A stretch of DNA of 64,000 bases from Gemmataceae bacterium. Lineage in GTDB: Bacteria > Planctomycetota > Planctomycetia > Gemmatales > Gemmataceae. A program made the translations under genes and the position numbers. The stretch covers positions 1,334,655-1,398,654 of the forward strand of contig LR594584.1 in the NCBI GenBank assembly GCA_901538445.1. Reading direction: 5' to 3'. Positions 33,567-42,298 of this stretch are shown here, one piece after another. The notes beneath the pieces are model-generated. The model was not told the origin of the DNA. It saw nothing but the letters and a program-made list of their open reading frames with translations, and did not search any database. Every line of letters starts with the position of its first letter. The stretch's first letter is position 1.

Positions 33567-33671
33567 TCACTTCGCGCTGCCAGCGGGCTTCGTGGTGGCG
33601 GTCGCACCGCCGCAGCCGACGACGCCGACGAGGCTCAGAGCGAACACGAGAGCGAGGGCAACCTTCTTCAT
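33567..33671 (-). CDS. tiny lipoprotein (34 residues)
   Basis: MKKVALALVFALSLVGVVGC followed by GGATATTKPAGSAK. The lipobox VVGC (Cys20) leaves a mature peptide of only 15 residues. GGAG lies 7 bp before the ATG. Small lipopeptides of this design are frequent in planctomycetes and in enterobacteria (entericidin-like); the function here is unknown. In-frame codons extend upstream to 33818, but the signal peptide fixes the start at 33671. Confidence 0.68.
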   Translation of the reverse strand: MKKVALALVFALSLVGVVGCGGATATTKPAGSAK

Positions 33672-34196
33672 GGGAAACTCCGGAACTGTGGCCACAGGGT
33701 TGAACAACAGAGGTTTCATTCCGGGACAGGACAATCCTGCCGCCGACCGTCTGTTTTTGGGGTAGTGGACGCGGAAGATTGCCGCTTTGCACCCGATCCG
33801 CCGCTGCGTCGCTCGCAACCCATTCCACGGTTACGTGTTACGACACTATAGCAGGACCGGAACGGCCTCCCGGGTCACACCCTCGCACACATTGATACAA
33901 AACCGACGAGCGTATTCCCGAAAAAAATCCCCGGGGCAGGAATTTTGTCTGAAGCCGCTCCCGAAACGAACTGAACACGTGCGGGAAAGTCGAAATCGCG
34001 GGCACGCACGCGGGCACGGACCGATCGAGAGGCTCCTGGTGCTCCCTTGGTTTGCTGCCTTCCTTTCGTGCCCACCTGCCTGCCCGTGCCCGACTGACTT
34101 TCTGTCCCCGACGCAAGCCCGTCGATTCCCGAGCGAATACCCCGAACAGGGAATAAACTGACCCGGTTCGGGTTCAATGGTTTAGGGGACGGGCGA
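33672..34196. other. intergenic region, 525 bp, upstream of the ECF sigma gene
   Basis: No gene with support was found on either strand. The segment of about 33890-33990 is less G+C-rich (GTATTCCCGAAAAAAATCC) than the rest. It should contain the promoter of the sigma factor gene at 34197 and, on the opposite strand, of the tiny lipoprotein gene. An autoregulated ECF promoter is expected but I could not define one. Confidence 0.5.
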
Positions 34197-34793
34197 ATGG
34201 GGCTGGCCTCCGGCGGACTGCACGCTCTGATCGACGCCCACTACGAGGCCCTCTACCGCTACGCCTATCGACTCACCGGGTCGGCGGCCGACGCGGAGGA
34301 CCTCACGCAGGAGGCGTTCGGCAAGGCGTTCGTCCGGATGGCGCAACTCCGCGAGGCCGACCGGGCCAGGGCGTGGCTGTTCCGCATCCTCCGGAACCTG
34401 TACCTGCACAAGGTCCGCGATGACAAGCGGCACCGGATCGTCCCGCTCGACGCGGTCGGCGACCTGCCGGGCCGCGACGCCGACCCGACGCCGGACATCG
34501 ACCCGGCGAAGTTGCAGCAGGCCATCGACCAGCTCGACGAGGGGTTCCGGACGCCGTTGATCTTGTTCTACTTTGAGGAATTTAGTTACCGTGACATCGC
34601 CGAACAAATGGAACTGCCCATCGGAACGGTGATGTCGCGGCTGGCCCGAGCGAAGGCGTACTTGCGAACGATGCTCACCGCCCCCCACACTAACGGCGCT
34701 GCGGGGGATCGGGCCGAGAAGCGAAACGAGAACAACAACGACAAGGAAGCCCCCGGCGCGGCGGCTCCGCGAACGGGAACCCAGGTGCTCTGA
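34197..34793 (+). CDS. ECF-family RNA polymerase sigma factor
   Basis: 198 residues. Region 2 (about 8-75: LIDAHYEALYRYAYRLTG, AEDLTQEAFGKAF, ARAWLFRILRNLYLHKVR) and region 4 (about 102-155: LDEGFRTPLILFYFEEFSY with RDIAEQMELPIGTVMSRLARAKAYL, each quoted in part) are typical; there is no region 3. The C-terminal 40 residues are polar. It directs RNA polymerase to a small regulon, probably including its own operon. The stop overlaps the ATG of the next gene by 1 bp, the classical layout for a sigma/anti-sigma pair. Confidence 0.93.
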   Translation: MGLASGGLHALIDAHYEALYRYAYRLTGSAADAEDLTQEAFGKAFVRMAQLREADRARAWLFRILRNLYLHKVRDDKRHRIVPLDAVGDLPGRDADPTPDIDPAKLQQAIDQLDEGFRTPLILFYFEEFSYRDIAEQMELPIGTVMSRLARAKAYLRTMLTAPHTNGAAGDRAEKRNENNNDKEAPGAAAPRTGTQVL

Positions 34794-35551
34794 TGCTGTG
34801 CCGCGACGCACAATTTTACCTCCGACTCCGCCGGCCCGCCGGCGACGAACTCGGTGCGGACGTGGCGGCCGACCTCGACCGGCACCTCGCCGGGTGCCCG
34901 GCGTGCGCGGCCGACGCCGGTGCCGCGATCGGGTTCGACCGCGCCGTCGCGTCCGTGATGCGGGGCGGCGTGCCGGTCCCGGCCGGGCTCCGCGACGCGC
35001 TGGTGTCGCAGGCGTCCGCGTACCACGGTTCGCTGATCCGCCGGAAGGCGTACCAGGTTGCGGCCGCGGCCGCGGCGGTCCTGGTGGCGGTCGGGCTCGG
35101 GGTCGGCGTGGTGAGCGTGTCGCGGCCCAAGATCGACACCAACGAGATGCTCGTCCAGGCCGACGCGCAGCTCCAGAACCCGGACGCCGCGCTGGCGGCG
35201 TGGCTGGCACAGCAGAAGCTCCCCGGCCAGCTCCCGGTGCCGTTCAACACCGACCTCCTCGTGACCCTCGGCACCGAACGGGTTCAGGGGGCCGACGTGC
35301 CGGTGGCCGTGTTCCGGCACCCGACCCAGTCCGGGTTCGCGAAGCTCTACTTCTTCCGCACCGACGGCACCGCGAACCTGAACGGGCTCCGCGACACGAA
35401 CGCCTCGCTCACGATGGCGACGGTGATCGACGGGCCGCAGCACCGCGGGGTCAAGTACGTCGTCGTCCACACGTTCCACCCGGTGAACGACGGCGAGTCG
35501 CCGCTCAAACCGTTCCTCCGCCCCGCCCGCGACACCGCCGCCCGCATCTGA
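34793..35551 (+). CDS. putative anti-sigma factor with HxxxCxxC zinc-finger-like motif
   Basis: 252 residues. The N-terminal domain contains HLAGCPAC (HxxxCxxC of the ZAS/zf-HC2 anti-sigma domain) near residue 38, followed by one membrane helix (about 85-110, AAAAAAVLVAVGLGVGVVSV). The periplasmic part (about 115-252) is a beta-rich domain with no family that I recognise. It would sequester the co-encoded ECF factor at the membrane until a signal releases it. The start codon at 34793 overlaps the sigma stop. A second fully overlapping open frame (34798-35556) is a shadow. Confidence 0.85.
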   Translation: MLCRDAQFYLRLRRPAGDELGADVAADLDRHLAGCPACAADAGAAIGFDRAVASVMRGGVPVPAGLRDALVSQASAYHGSLIRRKAYQVAAAAAAVLVAVGLGVGVVSVSRPKIDTNEMLVQADAQLQNPDAALAAWLAQQKLPGQLPVPFNTDLLVTLGTERVQGADVPVAVFRHPTQSGFAKLYFFRTDGTANLNGLRDTNASLTMATVIDGPQHRGVKYVVVHTFHPVNDGESPLKPFLRPARDTAARI

Positions 35552-35588
35552 CCTAAACTGCCCATGTTGAGTTGGGCGGGGTGTGTTC

Positions 35589-35876
35589 CTCCCTCTCCCG
35601 CAAAGGGAGAGGGTGGCCGCACTTCGCGGCCGGGTGAGGGGTCAGCGGCGAGACCCCAACAGGTGATGCCCCCCCATAGCGCTCAAGATAGGACCGAGAG
35701 CACACCTGGGACCGCGGGCGTCCCGCCCGCTCTGTGGCGCTCCCAAGCAGCGGGCGGGACGCCCGCGGTCCCAGGGTGCGGCTGGTCCCCCTAACTTGAG
35801 CGCTGTGGGTGATGCCCCCTCACCCGCCGCTCGCGGGCTCGCGGCACCCTCTCCCGCAACGGGAAGAGGGACAAAA
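35589..35876. repeat. nested palindromic elements (three shells), family G
   Basis: This fills most of the 411-bp gap between the anti-sigma and the kinase gene. Innermost, a perfect 27-bp inverted repeat (35705-35731 and 35749-35775); around it, a middle pair (AGCGCTCAAG at 35678 and CTTGAGCGCT at 35795); outermost, CCCTCTCCCGC-rich arms (35589-35640 and 35812-35876) that also contain small GAGAGGG and CGCGGCCG hairpins. It looks as if one element was inserted into another. No gene is seen. Confidence 0.88.
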
Positions 35877-35962
35877 AATAGCTCTGCCGATCTCCCGGCT
35901 ACTCCGCGGCCTGGTCTCGTACAATCACCCGCGACCCGCCCCCACTCTCCTGAGTCGCGATC

Positions 35963-37567
35963 ATGTCGCAACCGATCCGCTGCCTGCCGCCGAGCGCGCT
36001 CGTCGTCGGGTTCGACTTCAGCACCGGCGGCGCGAAGGCGCTGGCCTTCGACCTCCAGGGCAACACCGTCGCCTCGACACGGCTGCCCACGGACCTGTGG
36101 ACCGACTACGCCGCGACCGACGACCCGAAGCTCGTCCGCGACACCGGCAGCCGCGAGATCAGCGCGCTGTTCCTCGAAGGTCAGGTGCGGGCCGCGACGC
36201 GGGCGATCTCGGCCGAACTCGCCGCAATCGGCCGCCTCAGCGACTGGCACGTCGCCGGCATCTCCGCGACGCACCACACCGCCGGCCGCGTCGACGCCCG
36301 GCACAACCCGGTGCGGCGGATGTACTGCTGGAACGACCAGACGCTCGCCGACTATCACGCGGAGGGCTTGAGCCGCCTCGGGGGCCAGGAGCGGGCGGTC
36401 GAGCTCACCGGCGGCCCGTGGGCCGTGCGGTACTCGCTGTCGCACCTCGTGAAGGACTCGCACACGCCCGCCGGCAAGTCGGACTCGCTCCTTTCGAGGG
36501 CCGACTGGGAGCGGACGAAGTGGGTGCTGATGCACGGCGCGCTGGCCGCGGCGTACCTCACCGACCGGTGGGGCGCGGCGTCGGTGTCGTGCGCCGCATC
36601 GACCGGGATCATGAACCTCCGCACCAACGAATGGCGGCGCGAGATGCTCGACGCGCTGCCGGCCGAGTACCGCGACCTGGCGTGGGGTTCGCTCCCGAAG
36701 ATCGTGGACATGAACGCGCCGCTCGGCCGCGTCGCCGAGCACCTCGCACTCGACGCCGGCCTGCCGCCCGGGGTGCGGCCCGCCGTGTTCCCGACGCTCG
36801 ACGACCAGGCCGCCGGGCTCATCGGCGGCGGGGCCGTGGACGCCGGGCAGGTCGCGATCATCCTCGGCAACTCGGCGGTGGTGAACTCGTCGTCGGCGAG
36901 CCTGCCGACCGCCAACAACCTCGACGCGATGAAGTTGAACTGGGGGCCGTACCTCTGGATGCGGTGCTACTCGAACGGGGCGCAGTTCCTCGACCGCGTC
37001 GTCGGCCCGAACCGCACCGGGGCCGAGTGGAAGGCGCTCACCGAGGCGGCGACCAAGGTCGCGCCGCGGTGCGGCGGGGTGTCGGTGCTGCCGTTCTTGC
37101 TGTCGGAGCCGTCGCTCGGCGTCGCGCAGCCGCGGTTCAAGTGGTCGCCGGCGGAACCCGCGGCCGACGCGGTCGGGGTGCGGGTGCGGGCGAGCTTCGA
37201 GGCGATCGCGTACCTGATCGCGCTGGGCGTAAAGGCGCACGAAGCCGCCGGTCAGCAGGTCACGCGGGTGAGCGTGTCGGGCGGGATCGCGAAGAACGAC
37301 CTGATGGTGAAGATCCTGGCGAGCGTGCTGAACCGGCCGCTCGAGCGGCTCGTCTCCGACGAGGGCTCGGCGCTCGGTGCGGCCGTCGCGGCGGTCGCGG
37401 GGGCCGAGGCCAGCGCCCGGCAGGCGGCCCGCGTCGCGGACCCGTTCACGGCGGCCGACGCGGTCGCCGCGATGGTACGGTTCAAGGACCGCGTCGAGCC
37501 CGAGGCCGCGTGGGTGGCGGCGTATCAGACGGGGCTGACCGACTTCGAGAAGCAGATGAAAAGTTGA
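35963..37567 (+). CDS. xylB: FGGY-family carbohydrate kinase, xylulokinase-like
   Basis: 534 residues. The N-terminal phosphate motif VVGFDFSTGGAKALAFD, a WNDQT element, TLDDQAAGLIGGGAVDAG with the likely catalytic Asp, and the C-terminal SGGIAKNDLMVKILASVLN and DEGSALGAAVAAVAG are all typical of xylulokinases. It would phosphorylate D-xylulose (or a related ketose) with ATP for the pentose phosphate pathway. No xylose isomerase or transporter is adjacent, so the sugar is not proven. The opposite strand is open through the whole gene, as an extension of the NIPSNAP frame. Confidence 0.88.
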   Translation: MSQPIRCLPPSALVVGFDFSTGGAKALAFDLQGNTVASTRLPTDLWTDYAATDDPKLVRDTGSREISALFLEGQVRAATRAISAELAAIGRLSDWHVAGISATHHTAGRVDARHNPVRRMYCWNDQTLADYHAEGLSRLGGQERAVELTGGPWAVRYSLSHLVKDSHTPAGKSDSLLSRADWERTKWVLMHGALAAAYLTDRWGAASVSCAASTGIMNLRTNEWRREMLDALPAEYRDLAWGSLPKIVDMNAPLGRVAEHLALDAGLPPGVRPAVFPTLDDQAAGLIGGGAVDAGQVAIILGNSAVVNSSSASLPTANNLDAMKLNWGPYLWMRCYSNGAQFLDRVVGPNRTGAEWKALTEAATKVAPRCGGVSVLPFLLSEPSLGVAQPRFKWSPAEPAADAVGVRVRASFEAIAYLIALGVKAHEAAGQQVTRVSVSGGIAKNDLMVKILASVLNRPLERLVSDEGSALGAAVAAVAGAEASARQAARVADPFTAADAVAAMVRFKDRVEPEAAWVAAYQTGLTDFEKQMKS

Positions 37568-38347
37568 AGGCGAGCGGCGCGGCGTGAGGAACTCGCTCAC
37601 GACGCCGCCCTTCGGCTCGGTGAGGCTGCCGCCGCCCTTCTCCTCGCTCGCCTTGCGGGCCGCGAGCCAGGTCGGGTCGGCCCGGAACGCTTCGAACGAC
37701 TTCTTCGCGTCGTCCGGGCTCTTGTGCGCGAGCAGGTACACCAGCATCAGGTCGTCGCCCTTCTGCCCCTTGAGCACGTTCCAGTAGACCACGTTGGTCA
37801 TGCCGTGCTTCTCGAACAGCTTGATCGTGTGGTCCTTGAACCGGTCGTTGAGGTGGCCGAGGTTGCCCTTGGTGGCGGTGTAGGTCCGCAGCTCGAACAC
37901 GCGGCCGTCGTTGCTCTGCGCCAGCTTGAGGGGCGGCGAGTAGTCGGTCGCGGTGAGGAACGTGGACTCGATCCTGGCGACGAGCTTGCCGTCCTTCTCG
38001 CTCTCGGCGGCGGCCTTCTTCCACTCGGGGTCGGCCCCGAAGTCCTTGAACGCCTTGTCGCGGGCCTCCTTGCTCGGGGCCGAGACCCAGTACACGAGCT
38101 TGTTGTCCTTGTTCTCGCCGACCGGCACGAAGTAGCCGATGTTCGTGAGCCCGTGCTTCTCGAACAGCTTCATCGTGTGGTTCTTGAACCGGGCGTGCAG
38201 GGCGTCGAGCTTGCCCGGCGCGGCGTAGTACACTCGCATCTCGTAAATCTTGCTCTCCTTCTCGGCGGCCGAGGCGGTGGGGGCGGCCGCCGGGCCGGCG
38301 GCCAGCGCGACCGTGGCGGCTGCGAACGCGAACAACGTGGAACGCAT
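37568..38347 (-). CDS. secreted NIPSNAP-family protein with damaged 3' end
   Basis: The interval covers the recognisable part, about 260 codons. A signal peptide (about 1-28, MRSTLFAFAAATVALAAGPA) is followed by two NIPSNAP (ferredoxin-like alpha/beta) domains: SKIYEMRVYYAAPGKLDALH with HTMKLFEKHGLTNIGYFVPV, and GRVFELRTYTATKGNLGHLN with HTIKLFEKHGMTNVVYW (each quoted in part). The protein should end near FLTPxxYSP, but from about 37585 the frame enters a piece of palindromic repeat family B and no in-frame stop occurs before 35642, antisense to xylB. Either a 901-codon product is made, or the 3' end is a recent pseudogene-like lesion. Function of secreted NIPSNAPs is unknown. Confidence 0.82.
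37569..37585. repeat. fragment of palindromic family B at the NIPSNAP 3' end
   Basis: GGCGAGCGGCGCGGCGT is identical to 16771-16787 of the intact element at 16774-16838 (including its outer GGC). It lies directly after the xylB stop and appears as a half element. Confidence 0.7.
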
Positions 38348-38375
38348 GGGAACTCCTGGGAGGAAGGCGAGCCAA

Positions 38376-38921
38376 TCACTTCGCCCCGGCGGTGCGGAGC
38401 GTGCGGGTGTACTTCGTGTCGCCGACCCAGAGGGTGAGCTGGTCGCCCTCGAACGCGAGCGCCTCGGGCACGCCGGCGGCCGCCGGGGTCAGCACCCCGC
38501 ACATGCGGCCGGTCGGGTCGAACACCTGGACGCCGATCTCGGTGGCGGCGTAGATGCGGCCGTCCCTGTCGGCGGCGAGGCCGTGTACCGCGATGTCCGG
38601 CGACCCGGTCCGCAGCCGCAGCGGGGCGTAAGGGTGGCCCTGGTCGAGCGCGCCGTCCTTGGTGAGGGCGTGGGCGTGCAGGAACGTGCCCTTGCTGAAC
38701 CCGACGTAGACGGTGTTGCCGTCGGCCGACCGCACGGTGGCCGACTTCCACGGGGCGGCGTCGGAGACCGGGGCCAGAAGCCCTGTGACCTTGGGCTTCG
38801 TCGCGCCCTCGACCTTCTTCCACCCCTCGCCGGGGATGAGGATCTGCGCCAGCGGCATGTCCTGGGCGCGGGCGGCGGGGGCGAGTACGAGCAGCGCGAC
38901 AGCAGCAAGTGTGCGGGTCAT
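38376..38921 (-). CDS. secreted SMP-30/gluconolactonase-like protein, short
   Basis: 181 residues with a signal peptide (MTRTLAAVALLVLAPAARAQ). The body contains three beta-propeller-like segments: KSATVRSADGNTVYVGFSKG, IAVHGLAADRDGRIYAATEIG (quoted in part) and GVPEALAFEGDQLTLWVGDTKY. SMP-30-type enzymes of planctomycetes are about 290 residues or longer, so this is a half-length version and may lack a complete metal site. The start at 38921 has a GGAGCCGCCCC region upstream. It lies between the NIPSNAP and esterase genes on the same strand. Confidence 0.68.
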   Translation of the reverse strand: MTRTLAAVALLVLAPAARAQDMPLAQILIPGEGWKKVEGATKPKVTGLLAPVSDAAPWKSATVRSADGNTVYVGFSKGTFLHAHALTKDGALDQGHPYAPLRLRTGSPDIAVHGLAADRDGRIYAATEIGVQVFDPTGRMCGVLTPAAAGVPEALAFEGDQLTLWVGDTKYTRTLRTAGAK

Positions 38922-38944
38922 GGGGCGGCTCCGGGTTCGAGATT

Positions 38945-39011
38945 GGCGAGCCGTGCCGGTCACGGCACGGGTTGTTGGCGTTCACCCGTGCCGTGACCGG
39001 CACGGCTCGCC
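38945..39011. repeat. palindromic element, family A (double hairpin)
   Basis: Perfect 27-bp arms (38945-38971 and 38985-39011). Each arm has the inner stem CCGTGCCG/CGGCACGG and the GTCA loop. It is the closest relative of 9335-9397, from which it differs by paired, compensating stem changes. It is located between the esterase stop and the SMP-30-like start. Confidence 0.92.
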
Positions 39012-39021
39012 AGGCAGGGGG

Positions 39022-39891
39022 TCACTTGGTGTCGCGCCACAGCCACCGGAGCGAGTCGGGCAGCAGCGCGCCGCCGTGGCGGCCGCCGTGCGGGCCGTCG
39101 CCCATCACCAGCTTGTAGTCGTAGTCCATGTACTTCAGCGACGCGGCCATCGCGAGGTTCGCCTGCGGCCAGTTCCCGTGCAGGTTGTCGAGGTCGTTCA
39201 CGCCGTCCTGGAGGTACACGCGGATCGGCTTCTTCTCGGTCTTGCGGATCAGCCCCGGGTACACGTCGCCGCCGCGGATGTTCGTGAAACTGCCGATGTG
39301 CGAGAGCACCTTGCTGAAGAGGTCGGGCCGCTCCCACGCGGCGGTGAAGGCGCAGATGCCGCCGCTGCTGATGCCGCAGATCGCGCGGCCGGCCGCGTCC
39401 TCGCGGAGCTTCACCGTCTTCGCCACCTCGGGGAAGATCTCCTTTTCGAGGAACGTGACGTACTGGTTCGACGGCGTGTCGTACTCAAAGCTCCGGTTCG
39501 ACCGGCCGCCCTTCCCGCCGGCGTTCGGGAACGTGCCGGGGTTCAGGAAGATGCCGACGGTGACCGGCATTTCCTTGGCATGGATCAGGTTATCGAACAC
39601 GACCGGCACGCGGAACGCGCCCTTCTCGCCGACGTACCCGCCGCCGTCCTGGAACACCATGACGCACGCCGGGGTCTTCCCGTCGTACTGGGCCGGGACG
39701 TACAGCCAGCAGTCGCGCTCGGTCCCCTCGTACACCTTCGGGCTCGTCCACTTGAACGGCGTGACCTTTCCCTTCGGCACGTCCGGCTTGGGGTACGAGT
39801 CCGGCCCAAGAGTGTAGTCGTCGAGTGCGGGGGCGGGTCGGAGCGCGGCGGCGAGCAGCAGCGCGAGCGCGGCGAGCGAGAGGGGGCGCAT
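39022..39891 (-). CDS. secreted esterase, enterochelin-esterase/D-type alpha/beta hydrolase
   Basis: 289 residues with a signal peptide (about 1-22). The alpha/beta-hydrolase nucleophile is in the elbow [10 protein letters not shown], the oxyanion region in [12 protein letters not shown], the acid probably in VYLQDGVND, and the His in [10 protein letters not shown]. The early segment [12 protein letters not shown] fits the esterase D/Fes-like family that acts on acyl groups of siderophores or polysaccharides. Planctomycetes carry many such exported esterases, possibly against acetylated or feruloylated plant or algal glycans; the substrate is inferred only. Confidence 0.85.
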   Translation of the reverse strand: MRPLSLAALALLLAAALRPAPALDDYTLGPDSYPKPDVPKGKVTPFKWTSPKVYEGTERDCWLYVPAQYDGKTPACVMVFQDGGGYVGEKGAFRVPVVFDNLIHAKEMPVTVGIFLNPGTFPNAGGKGGRSNRSFEYDTPSNQYVTFLEKEIFPEVAKTVKLREDAAGRAICGISSGGICAFTAAWERPDLFSKVLSHIGSFTNIRGGDVYPGLIRKTEKKPIRVYLQDGVNDLDNLHGNWPQANLAMAASLKYMDYDYKLVMGDGPHGGRHGGALLPDSLRWLWRDTK

Positions 39892-39991
39892 CGGGGGGAA
39901 CCCTGTGGTGGCAGCGGGAGGGCGGGCACTGCCAGAGGGTAACGCGCGAGCGGGCGTGCGGCAACGGTGCGGGTGAGGAGATCGAGCGTTG

Positions 39992-40369
39992 CTACTCCTT
40001 GCTCTGCGCCAGCAGACTGGCGATCGTTTTCTTGGTCTTCTCGCTCGAGAAGAGTTCTTTCAAGCGCGTTTGGAACTCGTTCGGATCGGATGCGTTCGCG
40101 GTTGTAGTTCCCCCACCCGACCACTGCAACTTTACAGGGTAGAGGTCAATTCCGTGCTGGACCGAGAAGATGCCCGCAGAGTAACCCAGCACAGGCGCGT
40201 AAAGTTCGAAGTGGTGGACGAACTCGCCCCCTCTTGAGTCCGTGGAAACCCGTCCGAAGACGACGTTCGCCGTGCGCTCGCCCAGCGCCGCTGCTTGCTC
40301 GCGGAGGATCGAGACGGGAGTCTTCTCGGTCAGTTGACCGAAGTCGGCCGGCCACAGGTTCTCAGCCAT
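39992..40369 (-). CDS. hypothetical protein paired with an EEP-family nuclease
   Basis: 125 residues, no recognised family. It begins [20 protein letters not shown] and has alternating beta-type segments ([44 protein letters not shown]) and a helical, Lys-rich end. It starts 11 bp after the stop of the EEP nuclease gene, on the same strand, so the two are almost certainly co-transcribed. G+C is lower than in the flanks. A role as partner or inhibitor of the nuclease-fold protein is possible but unsupported. Confidence 0.62.
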   Translation of the reverse strand: MAENLWPADFGQLTEKTPVSILREQAAALGERTANVVFGRVSTDSRGGEFVHHFELYAPVLGYSAGIFSVQHGIDLYPVKLQWSGGGTTTANASDPNEFQTRLKELFSSEKTKKTIASLLAQSKE

Positions 40370-40379
40370 CGTACACCTC

Positions 40380-41207
40380 TCAAACGTGCAGCCGGAACAA
40401 GAGCGGCAGGTGGTCCGAGATGTCTTCGTTCGGTCGGCCCTCTGCTTTCAGCAGCGAACCGCCGGTCCCCCCATCCTGCCACAGCACCATCACATCATCA
40501 TCCCGGAAGAAGGGCAAGAGCGCGGGCCGCACCAGAACCTGATCGTACAGGTTCCAGTAGTCGGCGCGTGCCTTCGGTGTCGCGTAAAAGTAACTTCCCG
40601 CGTGCCCCTGCTTCCGCTCCCCGAAGTGAGCCCACATGGGGTTGTAGAAGTACAGGTTGCTCGCGAACTTGACCCGCCGGGTTTCCTTCCGGGCGATGTG
40701 CCGGGTGGGTACGGCATGAAGCCCGGTCGTCATGACAACGGCGTCGTCGTAAGGGTTCAAGTTCAGGTCGCCGACCAAAACCGTTCGTTTGTGCGTGGCC
40801 ACTTCTTCCGCGTCCGACAGGGCGTGGGCGAACCGCGTCGTGAAGGCGACCTGATCGATGGGGTTCAGACGCAACTTCGACGGAAAGTGAACGGCACACA
40901 GCAGCAGTTCGTCCTTTCCCGGCAAGGCGAGCCGGCGGAACGTGTAGTCGTCGCCCTTGAGTGCCACAGAGCCTCGGCGCACCGGCAAGACAAACTGGTC
41001 CGAGAACCGCGTGAAAATCTGGAGCTTGTGGCAATCGCTCGGCGCAAAGAAGTAGTCCACCGTCGGCTTGTTGATGGCGCGAAGGATCGTGCCCGGGAGC
41101 AGCGGACACTCGGCCAGTACCAAGACGTCTACCTTGTGGTGCCGCACGAGACTGGACAGGACCGCGGCGTTCTTGGTTTTCAAGTTCCAGAACAGAAAGG
41201 TCAGCAT
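40380..41207 (-). CDS. endonuclease/exonuclease/phosphatase (EEP) family protein
   Basis: 275 residues. EEP landmarks are present: LFWNLKTKN (Asn of the first metal site), DVLVLAECPLL (metal-binding Glu), LLLCAVHFPSKLR (catalytic His), VGDLNLNPYDD (GDxN motif), NLYDQVLVRP and the terminal ISDHLPLLF with the catalytic Asp-His. Members are Mg2+-dependent phosphodiesterases acting on DNA, RNA or phospholipids. It has no signal peptide and so is cytoplasmic. Lower G+C, no neighbours of related function and a tightly linked small gene suggest an accessory, possibly acquired, cassette. Confidence 0.82.
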   Translation of the reverse strand: MLTFLFWNLKTKNAAVLSSLVRHHKVDVLVLAECPLLPGTILRAINKPTVDYFFAPSDCHKLQIFTRFSDQFVLPVRRGSVALKGDDYTFRRLALPGKDELLLCAVHFPSKLRLNPIDQVAFTTRFAHALSDAEEVATHKRTVLVGDLNLNPYDDAVVMTTGLHAVPTRHIARKETRRVKFASNLYFYNPMWAHFGERKQGHAGSYFYATPKARADYWNLYDQVLVRPALLPFFRDDDVMVLWQDGGTGGSLLKAEGRPNEDISDHLPLLFRLHV

Positions 41208-41306
41208 CGGCGGGAACCCGGACGCTGTTCAACGGTCGCGGACCACGTGAGTATGGTAACTTGAGCCTCACGGGCTCTCAACTCGGCGACAGCGTTTATT
41301 GCCCGG

Positions 41307-42275
41307 TCACGCCGCGGCGGCCGGCTTCGGGTTCTCGCGGGTCTTGGGCTGGTGCTTCCAGCGGCGGTGGAGCCAGAAGTACTGTTCAGGGTGCCGGCGG
41401 ATCAGCCGCTCCAGCGCCGCCGTGTACCGCTGGGTGATCGCCCTCACCGCGTCGGGGCGGTCGGCGTAGTCCCGCGGGTCGATGATGTCCTCGACCTCGA
41501 CCGCGTAGAACGTCCCCTCCATCCCGGGGCGGCCCCGCAGCGCGGCCCGGCCGGCTCGCGACACCCGGGGCACGCCGATCACCGCCATCACCGCGTCGAA
41601 CTCGATCGCCATCAGCGCGACGGCCTTGTGCGTGCTCGCCGGGCGGCCGAAGAAGTCCACGAACAGCCCCCGCGGGCCGGCGTCCTGGTCCGCGAGCGTC
41701 GCCACCTTCCCCCCGGCCTTGAGCACCGCCGTGAGCCGGTCGAAGTCGTCCTTCTTGGCGATGATCTTCTGCCCGGTCGTCTTCCGCATCCGCACCACGT
41801 ACCGCTCCAGGTACGGGTTATCGAGCACCCGGGCGATCGCGTGCGTCTTGAACCCGACCACCCCGAGCAGGTAGCCGGCGAGTTCCCAGTTGCCGAAGTG
41901 CGCGGTGACCAGCAGCGCCGGGCGGTCGCCGTGCAGGGGCGGGAGCAGCGGAGCGCCGGGGTACAGGTCCGCGAACGAGCGCCAGTTCGTGAGGTGGAAC
42001 TTACGCGGCATGAGCAGCGCCTCGACCGCGGCACGGATGAAGTGCCGGTACATGGCCAGCACGAGGCGATCCGCGTCCAGGTCGGGGAACGCGATGCGGA
42101 CGTTTTCCAGCGCGACCCGGCGGCGGGCCGGGATGAACTTGTAGAGGAGCCAGGCGATTGCGTCGGCGACCCACATCGCGACCGCCGCCGGCACCGCCTG
42201 AACGACGCACACGGCGAGGCGAACAACGGCGAAAGTCACGAAGTGCTTGGCGGCGGTTCGGCGCTCGCGGGTCAT
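41307..42275 (-). CDS. lysophospholipid/lipid A acyltransferase, LpxL (HtrB) family, copy 1
   Basis: 322 residues. A hydrophobic N-terminal segment (about 18-45) anchors the protein at the inner membrane. The catalytic HX4E is H126-FGNW-E131 in LVTAHFGNWELAG, and RRxxALENVRIAFPD, QDAGPRGLFVDFFGRPASTHKA and HPEQYFWLHRRWK are characteristic (parts quoted). It should add a secondary acyl chain to a lipid A precursor. The ATG at 42275 has GGAAGGAG upstream. It is the second of a tandem pair; its upstream paralogue ends 23 bp before this start. Confidence 0.92.
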   Translation of the reverse strand: MTRERRTAAKHFVTFAVVRLAVCVVQAVPAAVAMWVADAIAWLLYKFIPARRRVALENVRIAFPDLDADRLVLAMYRHFIRAAVEALLMPRKFHLTNWRSFADLYPGAPLLPPLHGDRPALLVTAHFGNWELAGYLLGVVGFKTHAIARVLDNPYLERYVVRMRKTTGQKIIAKKDDFDRLTAVLKAGGKVATLADQDAGPRGLFVDFFGRPASTHKAVALMAIEFDAVMAVIGVPRVSRAGRAALRGRPGMEGTFYAVEVEDIIDPRDYADRPDAVRAITQRYTAALERLIRRHPEQYFWLHRRWKHQPKTRENPKPAAAA

Positions 42276-42298
42276 GGCGGGACTCCTTCCCGCCGGGA

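Noticed and set aside
34798-35556. Plus-strand open frame nearly coextensive with the anti-sigma gene
   Set aside because: It is the +2 frame of that gene, Arg-rich, with no motif; the real frame overlaps the sigma stop and has HxxxCxxC and a membrane helix.
35642-37567. C-terminal extension of the NIPSNAP frame as a functional domain
   Set aside because: It is antisense to xylB and has no homology; I treat it as read-through caused by loss of the native stop.
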